Positions 13,787 to 24,400 of a stretch of 52,392 nucleotides of DNA are shown here, in pieces. The stretch comes from Lentimicrobium sp. L6. Its GTDB lineage: Bacteria > Bacteroidota > Bacteroidia > Bacteroidales > UBA12170. The stretch lies in assembly GCF_013166655.1 (NCBI RefSeq), contig NZ_JABKCA010000034.1, forward strand, positions 1-52,392. The letters run 5' to 3'. A program made the position numbers and the translations under genes. Under the pieces are notes generated by a model. It was given only the letters and a program-made list of their open reading frames with translations, ran no database searches and was not told the DNA's origin. The first letter of the stretch is position 1. Each line of letters starts with the position of its first letter.

Positions 13787-15736
13787 ATGCCTTTTAGTTT
13801 TAATAGAAAAATATGGGTCCTTATAATGTTTCCGCTAATGCTTGGCGGAAGCATTAAAGCCCAGCTTCCTTTGCCCGAAGATTTCTGCCATCATGCCAAA
13901 TCAGGGTTTAACTATTCACGCACTACTCAGATAGACTATTCTAAACACGATCTTTTTGACATACATTTCTATTATCTAAATCTTGCGCTAGAAACCAATG
14001 ATACTTATGTTGATGGAAAAACCATCATTCAAGCCACAAGCCTTTCCAATATAGATACTATTCACCTTGAACTCACTCATGAACTCGAAATTTCTAAAAT
14101 CCTCGTCAACCAATTACCTGCCCAATTTATTCATCAAAATACGGATATCGTAGAGATTATTTGTCCTATTGAGATTCCTCAGGAAAACAACTTTGAAATA
14201 GAAATACAATATAACGGCACCGCCATTTCTGATAGAGGAAGAGGATATAACACTGCGAATTCTTATCATGGGACACGAGTAAACTGGACTTTATCGGAGC
14301 CCTTTTACTCTAAAGATTGGTGGCCTTGCAAACAAGATTTGGAAGACAAAGCCGATTCGGTTTGGGTATTTGTCACTACCTCGAATAAAAATAAAGTTGG
14401 AAGCAATGGATTGCTCACCAATACAGTAGCATTAGAAAATGAGAAAGTAAGATATGAATGGAAAAGTCGTTATCCCATAGCCTATTACCTCATCAGCATT
14501 GCTTTGGCTGAGTATATGGAATATAGCTTCTACAGTCCATCACCAGAAGGAAAAGAGGTTTGGATGCTGAATTATCTTTATCCCGATTCTGCCATGTATA
14601 AAGCTCAAAAAACGCTGATTGATTGCACCCATGTTCAAATGAACCTTCTGCAAGAAAAGTACGGAAGCTATCCATTCATTGACGAGAAATATGGTCATTG
14701 CATTAGTCCAATTGGAGGAGGAATGGAACATCAAACCATGACCACACAAAGGGATTTTCAATTCCACTTAACCATTCACGAAATGGGACATTCTTGGTTT
14801 GGGAATCAGGTAACCTGTGCCCAATGGAACGACATCTGGATTAATGAAGGATTTGCCACTTATACCCAATACCTAGGTTTAGAAAATCTTGTAGACCAAC
14901 AATCTGCTGATGCCTTTAATGCCGCCATGCAATCGGTAGTGATGCGAGAACCAGATGGAAGCGTTTATGTTCCTGATGAATATTTGGAGGATCGTGATCG
15001 GATATTTTCAGGTAGATTATCCTATTACAAAGGCGCTGTCATCATACAAATGATCAGGTACCTGTTAGAGGATGATGAGTTGTTTTTTTACGTGCTTCAG
15101 GAATTTCAAACTCGTTTTGCTTATCAAACCGCCACTGGAGAAGATTTCAAAGAAGTATTAGAAGAGCTGAGTCAACAAAACTTTGAGGAGTTTTTCAATA
15201 TTTGGTATTACGGAGAGGGCTATCCCATTTATAATTTCAATTGGCAACAAATTGTTTCAGGGAAACTCAAAATAGAATCTCAGCAAGAAAGCAGCACCCC
15301 TAAGACGGAATTCTTCCCCATGAAATACGATATACTCCTCTTTTTTGAGGATGGCACAAATAAAGAAATCCAGGTCAGCCAAGAAAAGCCATTTGAGTCA
15401 TTTGAGTTTGATTTTGTAAAACGAGTAAGCAATATTCTCCCCAACCCAAGAAGCCAGAATTTAATGGATGTGAAATCGGTAAATACGGGTATGCTTTTGC
15501 CAGAAGAGGTTTCGATAGAACCCAATCCCGCCACTTCGGCATTTATTCTTCGCTTTGCCAATGCCAATTTAGAAAGGGAAATAGAAATCTATAATTCCTC
15601 CTTGCAAATAATAGAAACGCAAGAGGCACCTCATCAAAACCAATATATAGAATGCCACACTTGGGCCAGAGGAATATATTTTATCAAAGTGAAAAATGAT
15701 AAAAAAGAAAACCTGAAAAAGTTGGTGAAGTTTTAA
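13787..15736 (+). CDS. Secreted M1-family zinc aminopeptidase with T9SS domain
   Basis: A 649-residue exported gluzincin. It has a signal peptide (about 1-25, SIKAQ), an N-terminal M1 beta domain (about 50-210), and a catalytic domain with the zinc motif H331-E-M-G-H335 and third ligand E354 (WINEGFATY). The exopeptidase loop reads GGGMEHQ instead of the textbook GAMEN. A C-terminal T9SS sorting domain starts at about 575 (IEPNPATSAFILRF). It is shorter than full-length aminopeptidase N, lacking the large ERAP1-like helical domain, as is common for secreted Bacteroidota members. It stands alone and converges on the GH13 gene, 21 bp apart. Confidence 0.9.
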   Translation: MPFSFNRKIWVLIMFPLMLGGSIKAQLPLPEDFCHHAKSGFNYSRTTQIDYSKHDLFDIHFYYLNLALETNDTYVDGKTIIQATSLSNIDTIHLELTHELEISKILVNQLPAQFIHQNTDIVEIICPIEIPQENNFEIEIQYNGTAISDRGRGYNTANSYHGTRVNWTLSEPFYSKDWWPCKQDLEDKADSVWVFVTTSNKNKVGSNGLLTNTVALENEKVRYEWKSRYPIAYYLISIALAEYMEYSFYSPSPEGKEVWMLNYLYPDSAMYKAQKTLIDCTHVQMNLLQEKYGSYPFIDEKYGHCISPIGGGMEHQTMTTQRDFQFHLTIHEMGHSWFGNQVTCAQWNDIWINEGFATYTQYLGLENLVDQQSADAFNAAMQSVVMREPDGSVYVPDEYLEDRDRIFSGRLSYYKGAVIIQMIRYLLEDDELFFYVLQEFQTRFAYQTATGEDFKEVLEELSQQNFEEFFNIWYYGEGYPIYNFNWQQIVSGKLKIESQQESSTPKTEFFPMKYDILLFFEDGTNKEIQVSQEKPFESFEFDFVKRVSNILPNPRSQNLMDVKSVNTGMLLPEEVSIEPNPATSAFILRFANANLEREIEIYNSSLQIIETQEAPHQNQYIECHTWARGIYFIKVKNDKKENLKKLVKF

Positions 15737-15757
15737 TATTTACTCTTGAGCAGACTC

Positions 15758-17386
15758 CTATTCAGAGACTTTAAAAATAAGAAAATCATCGGTTTGTAAT
15801 TGCGACGAACCTAGAAGCACCTTTGTTTTTTCAGGTAATTCAAAAACCAATGGCTTTCCAAAATTAATGAGCACATGAACTCTGGAACCATTATACATTC
15901 TTACAAAATGAATGCAATCCTCCTGAATAGTTAATTTCTCGTAGTCGCCGTATTGCAATGTTGCTTCAGTATTTCTTAAGGCAATTAGTTTTTTATACTT
16001 AGAAAGCATGGATTCCTCATCGGTTTCTTGCTGTGCTACATTCAGAGTTTTATAATCTGGATTTATGGGAATCCAACTTTGAGTAGCTGAAAATCCTGCT
16101 AGTGTGTCAGTACTCCATTGCATGGGACTGCGCGATTTATCCCGATTGTGTGTATTCGCGATTTCAAGAGCTTCTTCCCTTGTTTTTCCTTCCTGAATGG
16201 CCAAGTGATAATGAGTGATTCCTTGCACATCTCTAATTTCTTCAAAAGAATGGGCAATATGGTTTTTCATCCCAATCTCTTCACCAAAGTAAATAAAGGG
16301 CACACCTTTGGCAGTCAGCATCAAAACAGCAAGAGCATAAGCTCTTTCGGGATTGCTTTTTGCCAGCCTGCTCTGCATGCGGGGCATATCGTGACTACCA
16401 AAAAACAAAGTTGGATCATTGCTCATATTGCTTTCCATACTTTGCAATTCCTCAAAAAGCTTTTGTGCCGAAAACTCGGGGATGCTTCCAAAATTGAAAT
16501 TAAACACCACATCCAATAATTCTTCTCCTTGATATTGCTTAAGGACTTCTATTTTATCACTTCCTATCTCTCCCACAATAAAGCGATTATCGTATTCATT
16601 GACGGTTTCTTTTATGGTCTTCATGGCTTGTTTTACCCCTTTCTGATCGAGATCATAAATATGTCTTTGATTTCCATTTTCATCTATTGGGTTATCGAGG
16701 GTAATGCCTTCTGTGCTAAGAAAGTTGATCACATCGAGTCTAAAACCATCCACTCCTAAATCCAACCAAAAACGAAAAACATACTGTACTTCTTCCATCA
16801 CTTTTGGATTTTGCCAATTCAGATCAGCCATTTCCTTAGCAAACTTATGATAATAGTACTGCTGAGTGATAGAATCGTATTCCCAAGCCTTTCCACCAAA
16901 AAAGGATTCCCAATTATTGGGTGAGTCTTTCCAAATATAATAATCACGATAGGGATTGTCTTTGGATTTCCTAGATTCCTGAAACCAATAATGTTCCGTA
17001 GAAGTATGATTGACAACAATGTCGATGATGACTTTGATATCACGCTTATGGGCCTCCGCTATAAAAACATTAAAATCGTCTAGATTCCCGTATGTGGTGT
17101 CTACTTTTAAATAATCACTGATATCGTATCCATTATCCACTTTTGGTGATTGAAAAAAAGGAGTCAACCAGATGCCTCTTACTCCTAATGAGGCTATATA
17201 ATCCAATTGAGAAGTCATACCTTTAAAATCGCTGTAGCCATCCTCATCACTATCCTTGAAGCTAGGCATATAGATTTCGTAAAAGACCGTTTCTTTCCAC
17301 CACTGTTTTTCAATATTGGATTCAGGTGGAGCATGACAAGAGCTCATGATAATCAAGAGTAAAAAACTGGGGATAAGCGTTTTCAT
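15758..17386 (-). CDS. GH13 alpha-glucosidase/alpha-amylase-family lipoprotein
   Basis: A 542-residue lipoprotein (lipobox MSSC, C17) with a GH13 TIM barrel. The calcium-loop sequence DSDEDGYSDFKG (45-56) is typical of the oligo-1,6-glucosidase/trehalose-synthase branch. Catalytic residues are nucleophile D218 (DGFRLDV), acid/base E273 (VGEIG) and transition-state stabiliser D333 (SHD in place of the usual NHD). A domain-B segment runs about 125-185, and the C-terminal beta domain is short. It is the last gene of the 16.7-kb glycan locus, 33 bp after the unknown-family lipoprotein. It implies alpha-glucosidic linkages in the substrate. The specificity (alpha-1,6, alpha-1,4 or trehalose-like) cannot be told. 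Confidence 0.9.
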   Translation of the reverse strand: MKTLIPSFLLLIIMSSCHAPPESNIEKQWWKETVFYEIYMPSFKDSDEDGYSDFKGMTSQLDYIASLGVRGIWLTPFFQSPKVDNGYDISDYLKVDTTYGNLDDFNVFIAEAHKRDIKVIIDIVVNHTSTEHYWFQESRKSKDNPYRDYYIWKDSPNNWESFFGGKAWEYDSITQQYYYHKFAKEMADLNWQNPKVMEEVQYVFRFWLDLGVDGFRLDVINFLSTEGITLDNPIDENGNQRHIYDLDQKGVKQAMKTIKETVNEYDNRFIVGEIGSDKIEVLKQYQGEELLDVVFNFNFGSIPEFSAQKLFEELQSMESNMSNDPTLFFGSHDMPRMQSRLAKSNPERAYALAVLMLTAKGVPFIYFGEEIGMKNHIAHSFEEIRDVQGITHYHLAIQEGKTREEALEIANTHNRDKSRSPMQWSTDTLAGFSATQSWIPINPDYKTLNVAQQETDEESMLSKYKKLIALRNTEATLQYGDYEKLTIQEDCIHFVRMYNGSRVHVLINFGKPLVFELPEKTKVLLGSSQLQTDDFLIFKVSE

Positions 17387-17419
17387 TTTAATATTTATTG
17401 AATTAGAGTATAATCCTTA

Positions 17420-19153
17420 TCATTCATAACGATAATCAATCACCACAGCATCTGCATAAAGCTTAGTGTCTTTAGCTTCAATTTTTGCATTTATAGGAAC
17501 CAAAACCAAAACGGCAGCCTCTTCTTTCTTCATGGTAAATGCAAATTCCCCTATGGCACCATTTGAGATAAATGCTCTTTTGGTGGCGTCATAGACTTTC
17601 ACTTTTTGAGTTCCAACAGAAATGATGACTTCTTTGGCCTCAGCATTTGGATTATAATACAAATAACTTGGGTAGGCTGCTGCCTTATAAAAATCCGTTG
17701 CCAATAAATCCAGTTGAAGGATATTTTCAATATTGGTTCTTGAAATAATGGATCCTGCAATTCCCACATGACCACTTCCATAAACACTAAACTGAGAAAC
17801 CTTTGGGTTCTTATTATTCCAATGCATACCATCACCTATGGCAACAGGAGGTTCAATATGTTCATATTGCTTGTAATGTGCTTTTTTGATGAGGCCTTCG
17901 TAAGCTATCACCCCTTTGGTAAACTCTTTTTCTTCAGGAATAGTTTGATGTTCATCAGGAATCTCGTAAGGATAAAATAAGCGAGACGCATTTGCTGCAT
18001 TTAATATCCACTTCCCAATAGCCTGAGCATAACGCTGATCGTAGCGTACCAGAGGAACCAATGGCCACATCACATCATAGGTATTCATTAAAAATCCAAA
18101 ACCTCCTTGATCTTCTGTACTACCCACTAAACCAGAAACATCGTATCCATTCCAATTGTCATCTAAAACACCCCAACCTTTACGACAAACTGCTGTACCG
18201 TCGAAAGTCCAGTCTAGGATATTGCTAAAATCATAATGAGTACCCTGTTCTGCGTTCATCCTTGCAGCAACATAAGCACCAAAAGGCATTAGTATTTCAT
18301 AAAAATAATTTTCTTCCTGATTTAAAAGAGATTCCAGGGCGGACTTTGCTCCCTTTAAATACTTAGGATCTTCAAATTTCTGATAAGCAGAATAAAGAAC
18401 AAAAGCATGACCCGCCGCGGCATCTTGTTGGGTGCAAATCCAATTTTTTGTGGGTTGCATGGTAGAATAATCGAAGAATGAATAGGCGTAATTTCCGTTT
18501 AGTGTGGAATCGGCCAGATAAAACTGATTAGCTACAGAGCGGAGAATGGTTTCGAAATCTTGCTGCTCCGGATAGAAATTAGCAACAGCATAAAACATCA
18601 CATTTGGATATACATCGTACCACCAATCTCTGGCATAGCCACCGCCCAATTGAGCGACTTCAGGACAAGTATTGTTCATCATGATATTCCATTGGGTTTC
18701 GCTATTGAAGTAATTCTTCAACATAGCTACATAGTTTTCTCCATTTTGATTGGACTTATCAATGCCCACCAAACTTGCTCCTAATACTGAACCCATACTG
18801 GCCAAGGATTCATGGAAAATTCCCTCATAGTTTTCAGGACCTTGTCTCACATCTCCCATAGCGGTATAAATGCCAAAGGTTTCTTGGTCGAAGTTTTTCC
18901 TTGAATTGTCTTTCCATACCAAGGGCCAATATTTTCCTGTTTGATTGGTATCATATACTTTAGCGTCGTAATCCTTAGCTAGCTGATTAAAGTCTATTAT
19001 TTTAAAGGGCAATGGAAGATTAGGCATCTGCTCAATCCGTAAAATAGATTTTTGTGCAACAGGATGAGCTTCCTCAAATGTTGTTACGGTATTACAAGAG
19101 CTGAGGAATAAAGCCATTAACATAAACACACTAGTTATTCTGTTCATTCTCAT
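17420..19153 (-). CDS. Lipoprotein of unrecognised, putative glycan-active family
   Basis: I cannot name this family. The roughly 577-residue product has a lipoprotein signal (MALFLSSC) and is homologous over its whole length to the N-terminal half of the 1032-residue protein at 21437-24535. Shared blocks, in order, are RIEQMPNLP, G-x-Y-x-PLV, GIDKSNQ, DWWY-xx-xPN, ARMNAE-x-GT-xYD, GWG, D-x-SGL and AIGKWILN-x-ANASRLFYP, then a small beta-sandwich (about 495-577). The helical repeats with conserved Trp, Asp and Glu suggest an (alpha/alpha)-barrel glycosidase or lyase (inference). ATG 19153 is used; ATG 19147 is equally possible, and both overlap the MFS gene end. Confidence 0.7.
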   Translation of the reverse strand: MRMNRITSVFMLMALFLSSCNTVTTFEEAHPVAQKSILRIEQMPNLPLPFKIIDFNQLAKDYDAKVYDTNQTGKYWPLVWKDNSRKNFDQETFGIYTAMGDVRQGPENYEGIFHESLASMGSVLGASLVGIDKSNQNGENYVAMLKNYFNSETQWNIMMNNTCPEVAQLGGGYARDWWYDVYPNVMFYAVANFYPEQQDFETILRSVANQFYLADSTLNGNYAYSFFDYSTMQPTKNWICTQQDAAAGHAFVLYSAYQKFEDPKYLKGAKSALESLLNQEENYFYEILMPFGAYVAARMNAEQGTHYDFSNILDWTFDGTAVCRKGWGVLDDNWNGYDVSGLVGSTEDQGGFGFLMNTYDVMWPLVPLVRYDQRYAQAIGKWILNAANASRLFYPYEIPDEHQTIPEEKEFTKGVIAYEGLIKKAHYKQYEHIEPPVAIGDGMHWNNKNPKVSQFSVYGSGHVGIAGSIISRTNIENILQLDLLATDFYKAAAYPSYLYYNPNAEAKEVIISVGTQKVKVYDATKRAFISNGAIGEFAFTMKKEEAAVLVLVPINAKIEAKDTKLYADAVVIDYRYE

Positions 19154-20381
19154 CTTCAAATTGTTTTTGTTGGGTTAGAAGTTGTTTTGCAATAAATATG
19201 GAAAGCAGTTGAAGTGTACCAATAATGAGGAGGGCATACCTTAAAGCAATGTCAGCATTGATGTAAAAAGCGAGAACTAAAAAGGTGCCGGCACCAAAAA
19301 AGCGCCCTACAAATAGTCCAAATTCATGATTCAAAATATAGGCAAACTCATTTCTGTTCTCGTGTTTTGAAAGTAAGTCAATCACTTTTAGCTGGATAGG
19401 GAAATAAGCGATATCAAGGACTGGGCGTGCTATTAAGAGCAAAAACATAAAAATGATAACTCCAAGCTGATTGAATAGAAGGCCGTTGATAAAAGAAGCT
19501 AGGAAGAAGAAGATAAGTCCAAAGCTAAAAATGATCAGGCGATGTTTGGGCTGTGAAATTTTACCTAAAATCAACATGACAAAGGCAGCGATTAGAGCCC
19601 CAATGGATTGAGCGGTTCCTAAAGCACCCTCCGAAGCGAAAAATTTCATCATAAGCATAGCAGGGGCCGTAACGATAAAGCCTTGAGCTAATCCTTTTAA
19701 AACGGCCAACTGCAGCATTTTATTCCAGAGCTTATGAAATTTGAAGAAAAGGAATTTCTCACTTCGTGGTTTCTCGTATTTCCCAAAATGAAATATGATG
19801 GAGGCTAAAATGGTAATAGCAAATACCACACCCGTTACCACTCTGTATCCTGTATTTATTCCTTCGTTAGTCGCTTCATTTCCTTTCATTAAATACCAAC
19901 CAATCATGATGGGCACAATGGATGCGATGATTGTATAAAAAAAAGTTTCTAAACCATAATAGTAATTTCTGGTTTTGTCTTTCGTTGTGGCCAAAACCAG
20001 ATAATCTCGATTAGCCCAATACAATCCAAATGACATGCCCATTATTAAGCCTGCCCCAACCAAACCAAAATAATTGATTTCATTTAAGGACATCATAAAC
20101 ACCATGGAAACACCACTCAGTAACATCCCAGCAGAGAAAAGCCTTTTGATGTTTATTCGATTCAGTAAAAACCCATTTAAATAGAAAGTGATGGGAATAC
20201 CTGTGTAAATAGCCAATTGATAGAACATCACCTTAGCCGGGTCATTGGAGTTCCTCATGATATAAGAAGCCACGAAAATATCTATAACGGGTAGCACAAA
20301 GGCATAAATCACATTAGTGAGGATTAATATTTTTGTACTCCTCGAAAAATCTCTAAAACCTACTGCTTTTATTTTGATCAT
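19131..20381 (-). CDS. MFS transporter, probable oligosaccharide importer
   Basis: A 416-residue inner-membrane protein with about twelve hydrophobic segments arranged in two halves, fitting the major facilitator superfamily. I start at ATG 20381 (MIKIKAVGF): the frame extends 51 bases further, but that would overlap the GH130 gene, whereas ATG 20381 overlaps the GH130 TAA by one base (TAATG coupling). The coupling to a cytoplasmic GH130 enzyme suggests it imports the oligosaccharide that enzyme cleaves. Substrate identity is inference. Confidence 0.85.
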   Translation of the reverse strand: MIKIKAVGFRDFSRSTKILILTNVIYAFVLPVIDIFVASYIMRNSNDPAKVMFYQLAIYTGIPITFYLNGFLLNRINIKRLFSAGMLLSGVSMVFMMSLNEINYFGLVGAGLIMGMSFGLYWANRDYLVLATTKDKTRNYYYGLETFFYTIIASIVPIMIGWYLMKGNEATNEGINTGYRVVTGVVFAITILASIIFHFGKYEKPRSEKFLFFKFHKLWNKMLQLAVLKGLAQGFIVTAPAMLMMKFFASEGALGTAQSIGALIAAFVMLILGKISQPKHRLIIFSFGLIFFFLASFINGLLFNQLGVIIFMFLLLIARPVLDIAYFPIQLKVIDLLSKHENRNEFAYILNHEFGLFVGRFFGAGTFLVLAFYINADIALRYALLIIGTLQLLSIFIAKQLLTQQKQFEDENEQNN

Positions 20382-21430
20382 TATATATCTAGTTTGGATA
20401 ATATTTCTTGGATTGAAAAGTTGGCTTTGCATACATATTCATCTGAAGCGCCATAATACATTTGAATGGTATCGCCCTGTGTGATATGACCATTGGTAAA
20501 AACTACATTACCAAAAAATCCTGTTTGTTCATATTCTGCCATGGGCTCCATAATGGCTTCTTCAGATCGTGCCAATACAATAGAAGGATCTTGAAGATCT
20601 AAAAGAATAGCACCTAAACAATATCTATTATCTTCAGTAGCTCCGTGGTATATTTCCAACCAACCTTTCTCAGTTTTAATAGGTGCTGCTCCAGCTCCTA
20701 AACGATGGCTATCGAATTTACCAGCTCGGGTTTTGGCAATACATTTATGATTTCCCCAATGTATTCCATCGGGAGACTGAGCTAACCACATATAATTACC
20801 TCCCAATTCTGGGCTGCTTGGACGATGGAGTGCATAGTATTTACCGTCGATTTTTTCTTCGAAAATGGCACAATCTTTATTATGAGGACTAAAAATCATT
20901 CCTCTCTTCTCAAAATGCTTCCAATCCTTGGTCGTTCTTAGTCCAACACCCACTCCATTGGCCGAAACCATAGTATAGCTAAGATGATAGGTGTCCTCTA
21001 TTTTAACCACCCGGCAATCTTCTATTCCATAGGATTCATATTCGCCTTCACCAAAAAGAGAAGCATATCCTTCTGGCTCATAGAAATGAATGCCATCTTT
21101 GCTACAAACCAATCGCAGATGAGAGATGGTGGTTAGATAATCTACTCCATCGTAATTTATCACTCTGGCGTCGCTTGCATTTAGCTTGGGGTCTTTAAGA
21201 TCGAAATGAATGATCTCCACTTTACCCTCCTCGTTGTATATAGGAACAGATAAAACGCCACCTTTTTGAATTGTTCGTTCTGCTACACGAATGAGCAGCC
21301 AGGTTTTACCGTCATATTCAAAAACACCTGGATTGAGTAAGCACTCAATGTCCATATTTACTTCGCTTGCTTTTAAATCGCCCGGTGATAAAATTGGATT
21401 TTTCTCGTATCGTTTTGCTATGTCGGCCAT
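20381..21430 (-). CDS. GH130-family glycoside phosphorylase or hydrolase
   Basis: A 349-residue five-bladed beta-propeller enzyme of GH130, without signal peptide and so cytoplasmic. The start RYEKNPILSPGDL and the catalytic-Asp block GIEDCR (D138) are family hallmarks; the usual Pro after Asp is Cys here. GAGAAPIKTEKGWLEIYHG (about 245-265) lines the active site. GH130 enzymes act on beta-mannosides (mannosylglucose, beta-1,2- and beta-1,4-mannan, N-glycan core). Without a structure-based check of the phosphate-binding residues I cannot decide between phosphorylase and hydrolase. It lies between the 1032-residue secreted protein and the MFS transporter and differs clearly from the second GH130 at 42937-44115. 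Confidence 0.88.
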   Translation of the reverse strand: MADIAKRYEKNPILSPGDLKASEVNMDIECLLNPGVFEYDGKTWLLIRVAERTIQKGGVLSVPIYNEEGKVEIIHFDLKDPKLNASDARVINYDGVDYLTTISHLRLVCSKDGIHFYEPEGYASLFGEGEYESYGIEDCRVVKIEDTYHLSYTMVSANGVGVGLRTTKDWKHFEKRGMIFSPHNKDCAIFEEKIDGKYYALHRPSSPELGGNYMWLAQSPDGIHWGNHKCIAKTRAGKFDSHRLGAGAAPIKTEKGWLEIYHGATEDNRYCLGAILLDLQDPSIVLARSEEAIMEPMAEYEQTGFFGNVVFTNGHITQGDTIQMYYGASDEYVCKANFSIQEILSKLDI

Positions 21431-21436
21431 GTCTTG

Positions 21437-24400
21437 TTATTTTGAAATGATTATTTTTTTGACTTTAGATAATTCACCTATTTGAATTTTTAATAAATAC
21501 AGTCCTGATTCCATCTGTTTGGTGTTCAATTGGAATAGCGTTTTATGATTAGTCCATATTCCCTTTAGTAGGGTTCTTCCGGAAAGGTCTATAAACTCAT
21601 AATTGATTTCTGATTCAGCTAAAGAATGAAGCTCTATATATAAAGCCTCTTTTGCTGGATTTGGAAACACCTTTACATTTTCTAAAACATTCCCCAAATC
21701 CCATGTTGATGATACATTATCATAAATATCCATAATATGAGTAGGAGATAGAGGATGATCGAAAAGATAGATTTCATCAAGTCTTCCTCTATAATAAAAA
21801 TCCTGATCGGGACGGGCTTTCCCAAGGACTAAATCATAGGAAGTGCTGGAGATTTCTCCAGAAAAAGGAATAAAGGAATCCAGTTCACCATTGATATAAA
21901 TCTCCAAATCAGTTCCACTATACACCATGGCCATATGATACCAGCTATCGTTGTTTAATAGTATTTTGGCATCCAGATCTTTGACCCCATAATTGGTTTT
22001 TACCGTAAATCGAAGGATATGATTTGCGATGGATACTTTCCATCGATCGTCCCAATTGCCATGTGAAATGGGATAAGCTTCACCCGCATTTATATTTTGA
22101 GCATAAATCCAGGCTGTCAAGGTCAATCCTGCTTTAAAGTTAAGCTGTTCATTGTTGGTAATACGGATGTATGAGGAGGAGCCATTAAAGGCAGCCGCAT
22201 TTTCAGAGAGGCTATAAACATCTTCTTCATATTGAATATTAAAGGCTGTAGTTTCCTGATGGAATGGACTTTCATCATTTACATTTCCGCTAAATGGCAG
22301 ATACAGAATAGGCTCTCCTATTTCCAGACTCGATATATCGCGAACCATCACTATTATACTGTCTCTTACTCCTCCATCGCTATCAGAAACCTTGCAATAT
22401 ATTTTATAATCACCAATCATCATGGGAGCTGTCCATTGTATTTCTTCTCCGCTACCCAAAATGCTTCCCTCCTCTGTTATCCATTCAAACACTATTTCAT
22501 CCCCGTTTTCCTCGTATACTTGGCAATTAATCATGCTGCTTTCTCCTAAATCAATTTTTCCGGGGGAGGCTTTTAAGGATTTAATCTCTGGAATAAATGG
22601 AATCCTGTCCTTAACTTCAATAGTTATAGTGGACGAGTCGCTTAATCCTGATTCTGAAACCAGCACACATTTTATATTGTAAAAGCCTGGTACGATTGGG
22701 GCTTTTATCGCCAGTATGGATTCTCCATCAATCGACTGGTCATCTATGCTCCAATGATAGCTCAGTTCTGAGGGGTTTTCATCTTGAACCGAACAAAATA
22801 TCTTTATAGAATCACTAATGACAATAGGGTTTTTTAATGCTTTTAGTGCCTTTATCCTTGGAGGAACATCCGTAATTATTTCCCCATTGTCAAAGTCGAT
22901 AACAAGCGAATTTGCTAAAGTTTTTTTGCCATCATTTGTCAAGTCAGCATTATTGGGCACATAGACCAAAATAACTGACTTATTTGCTGGAATCGAGATG
23001 TCAACAGTTCCAGAAACATTATTTAGCATAAAGGCATTATCTATGCTATTATAAATATCAATGGTTTCTTCTCCCACATCTAGGCTAATTAGGGTGTCAT
23101 TATCGTAAGGATTCCATATCAAAAAGCTAGGGTAAGCATTGGAGTAAAAATCTGTTTTGCATAAATTTAATTTTAAAACAGCCTCCACATTAGTCAAAGA
23201 AACCATGCCGCCTAAATAGCCAACATGAGATGCTCCGTAGAGCGCTAAATTAGTAGGAGCCCATCCGTTTCTCACGGCATCACCAGTAGCAAAAGGGCTC
23301 TTATCATTTAGTATTTCTTTCAGGGCCTCATGGGCGATGGAATTATGGGGATCGTTGGCTAGTGCCCACTCTTCACTGTCCTGTTGGTCTGCAGGTAAAA
23401 ACCCAGGATAAAACAGCCTGCTGGCATTGGCCAGATTGAGTATCCATTTACCGATAGCATCAGCATAATGCTCATCATATCTAACTAAAGGAACCAAGGC
23501 CGCTGCATGCTGAAAGCCATTCATGATAAAAGCATAATCGTTTCCGCCATCGTTGGCTTCACCTATGAGTCCTGAGCAATCATAATCGCCCCACTGACCA
23601 ATAATAGTTCCCCATCCCCTCAGGTTTCCACGGTCAAAACTCCAATTCAGCATTTTTTCAATATCGTAATTCGTTCCTATTTCGGCATTCATTCGCGCCG
23701 CAATATAGGTTCCATAGGGGAGTTGGATTTCATAGGAAGGATTCTCGTTCCAGTTATTCAGGAATTCCAGCGCCCATTCGGCACCGATTAAATAGTCTTC
23801 GTTTTGCGTTTTCACATAGGCATTATACAGGATCCAAGCAATGGCCCCTGCCGCCTCAGGTTGTTTCACGCCTTCAGTGAGCGGAATCATCTGTTCTAAA
23901 TTCCAAGCTCTATAATTCATATAGGGGATTTGCCAAGGACTTGAGTTTCCTCCCATTTCTCTAACAGCCTCTAACCACCGATTGGCGATGGTTTCAAACT
24001 GATAGTTGAAGGCTCCTGTATTTGGATATAAATCATTTAATTGATAGAAGAAGATATTGGGCATGGTTTCGTACCACCAATCGTTACCACTACTTGCTGA
24101 ATAGTTGTTTAAATATACATTTTCGTCAGAGCCGAGATTAAAAAAATCTTCGCTCATGAGTACCCAGTTTTTTTCAAACTGATTGCTTTTATCTATTCCA
24201 GCTAATGTAGCTCCGATGATAGCAGGCAAATAATTGATTCCTTCGGCTGAGGTTCCCAAGGGTTGACCCACATAAGTCACCATGGCGGCATTCTCATGAT
24301 TAGGGTAATTAATTCCACTAGCATTAATTCCTACTAGAGGTAAATATTCTCCTGATAAGCTCCTATCAAAAACCAAGGAATCATAGCTCTGTGCCACCTG

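Noticed and set aside
14690-14740. GGGMEH in place of GAMEN as evidence of an inactive M1 peptidase
   Set aside because: The zinc ligands and catalytic Glu are intact, and this loop variant is known in secreted Bacteroidota M1 proteins.
20382-20432. Longer start for the MFS transporter overlapping the GH130 gene
   Set aside because: The extra 17 residues are polar and the inner ATG overlaps the GH130 stop by one base, a normal coupling arrangement.
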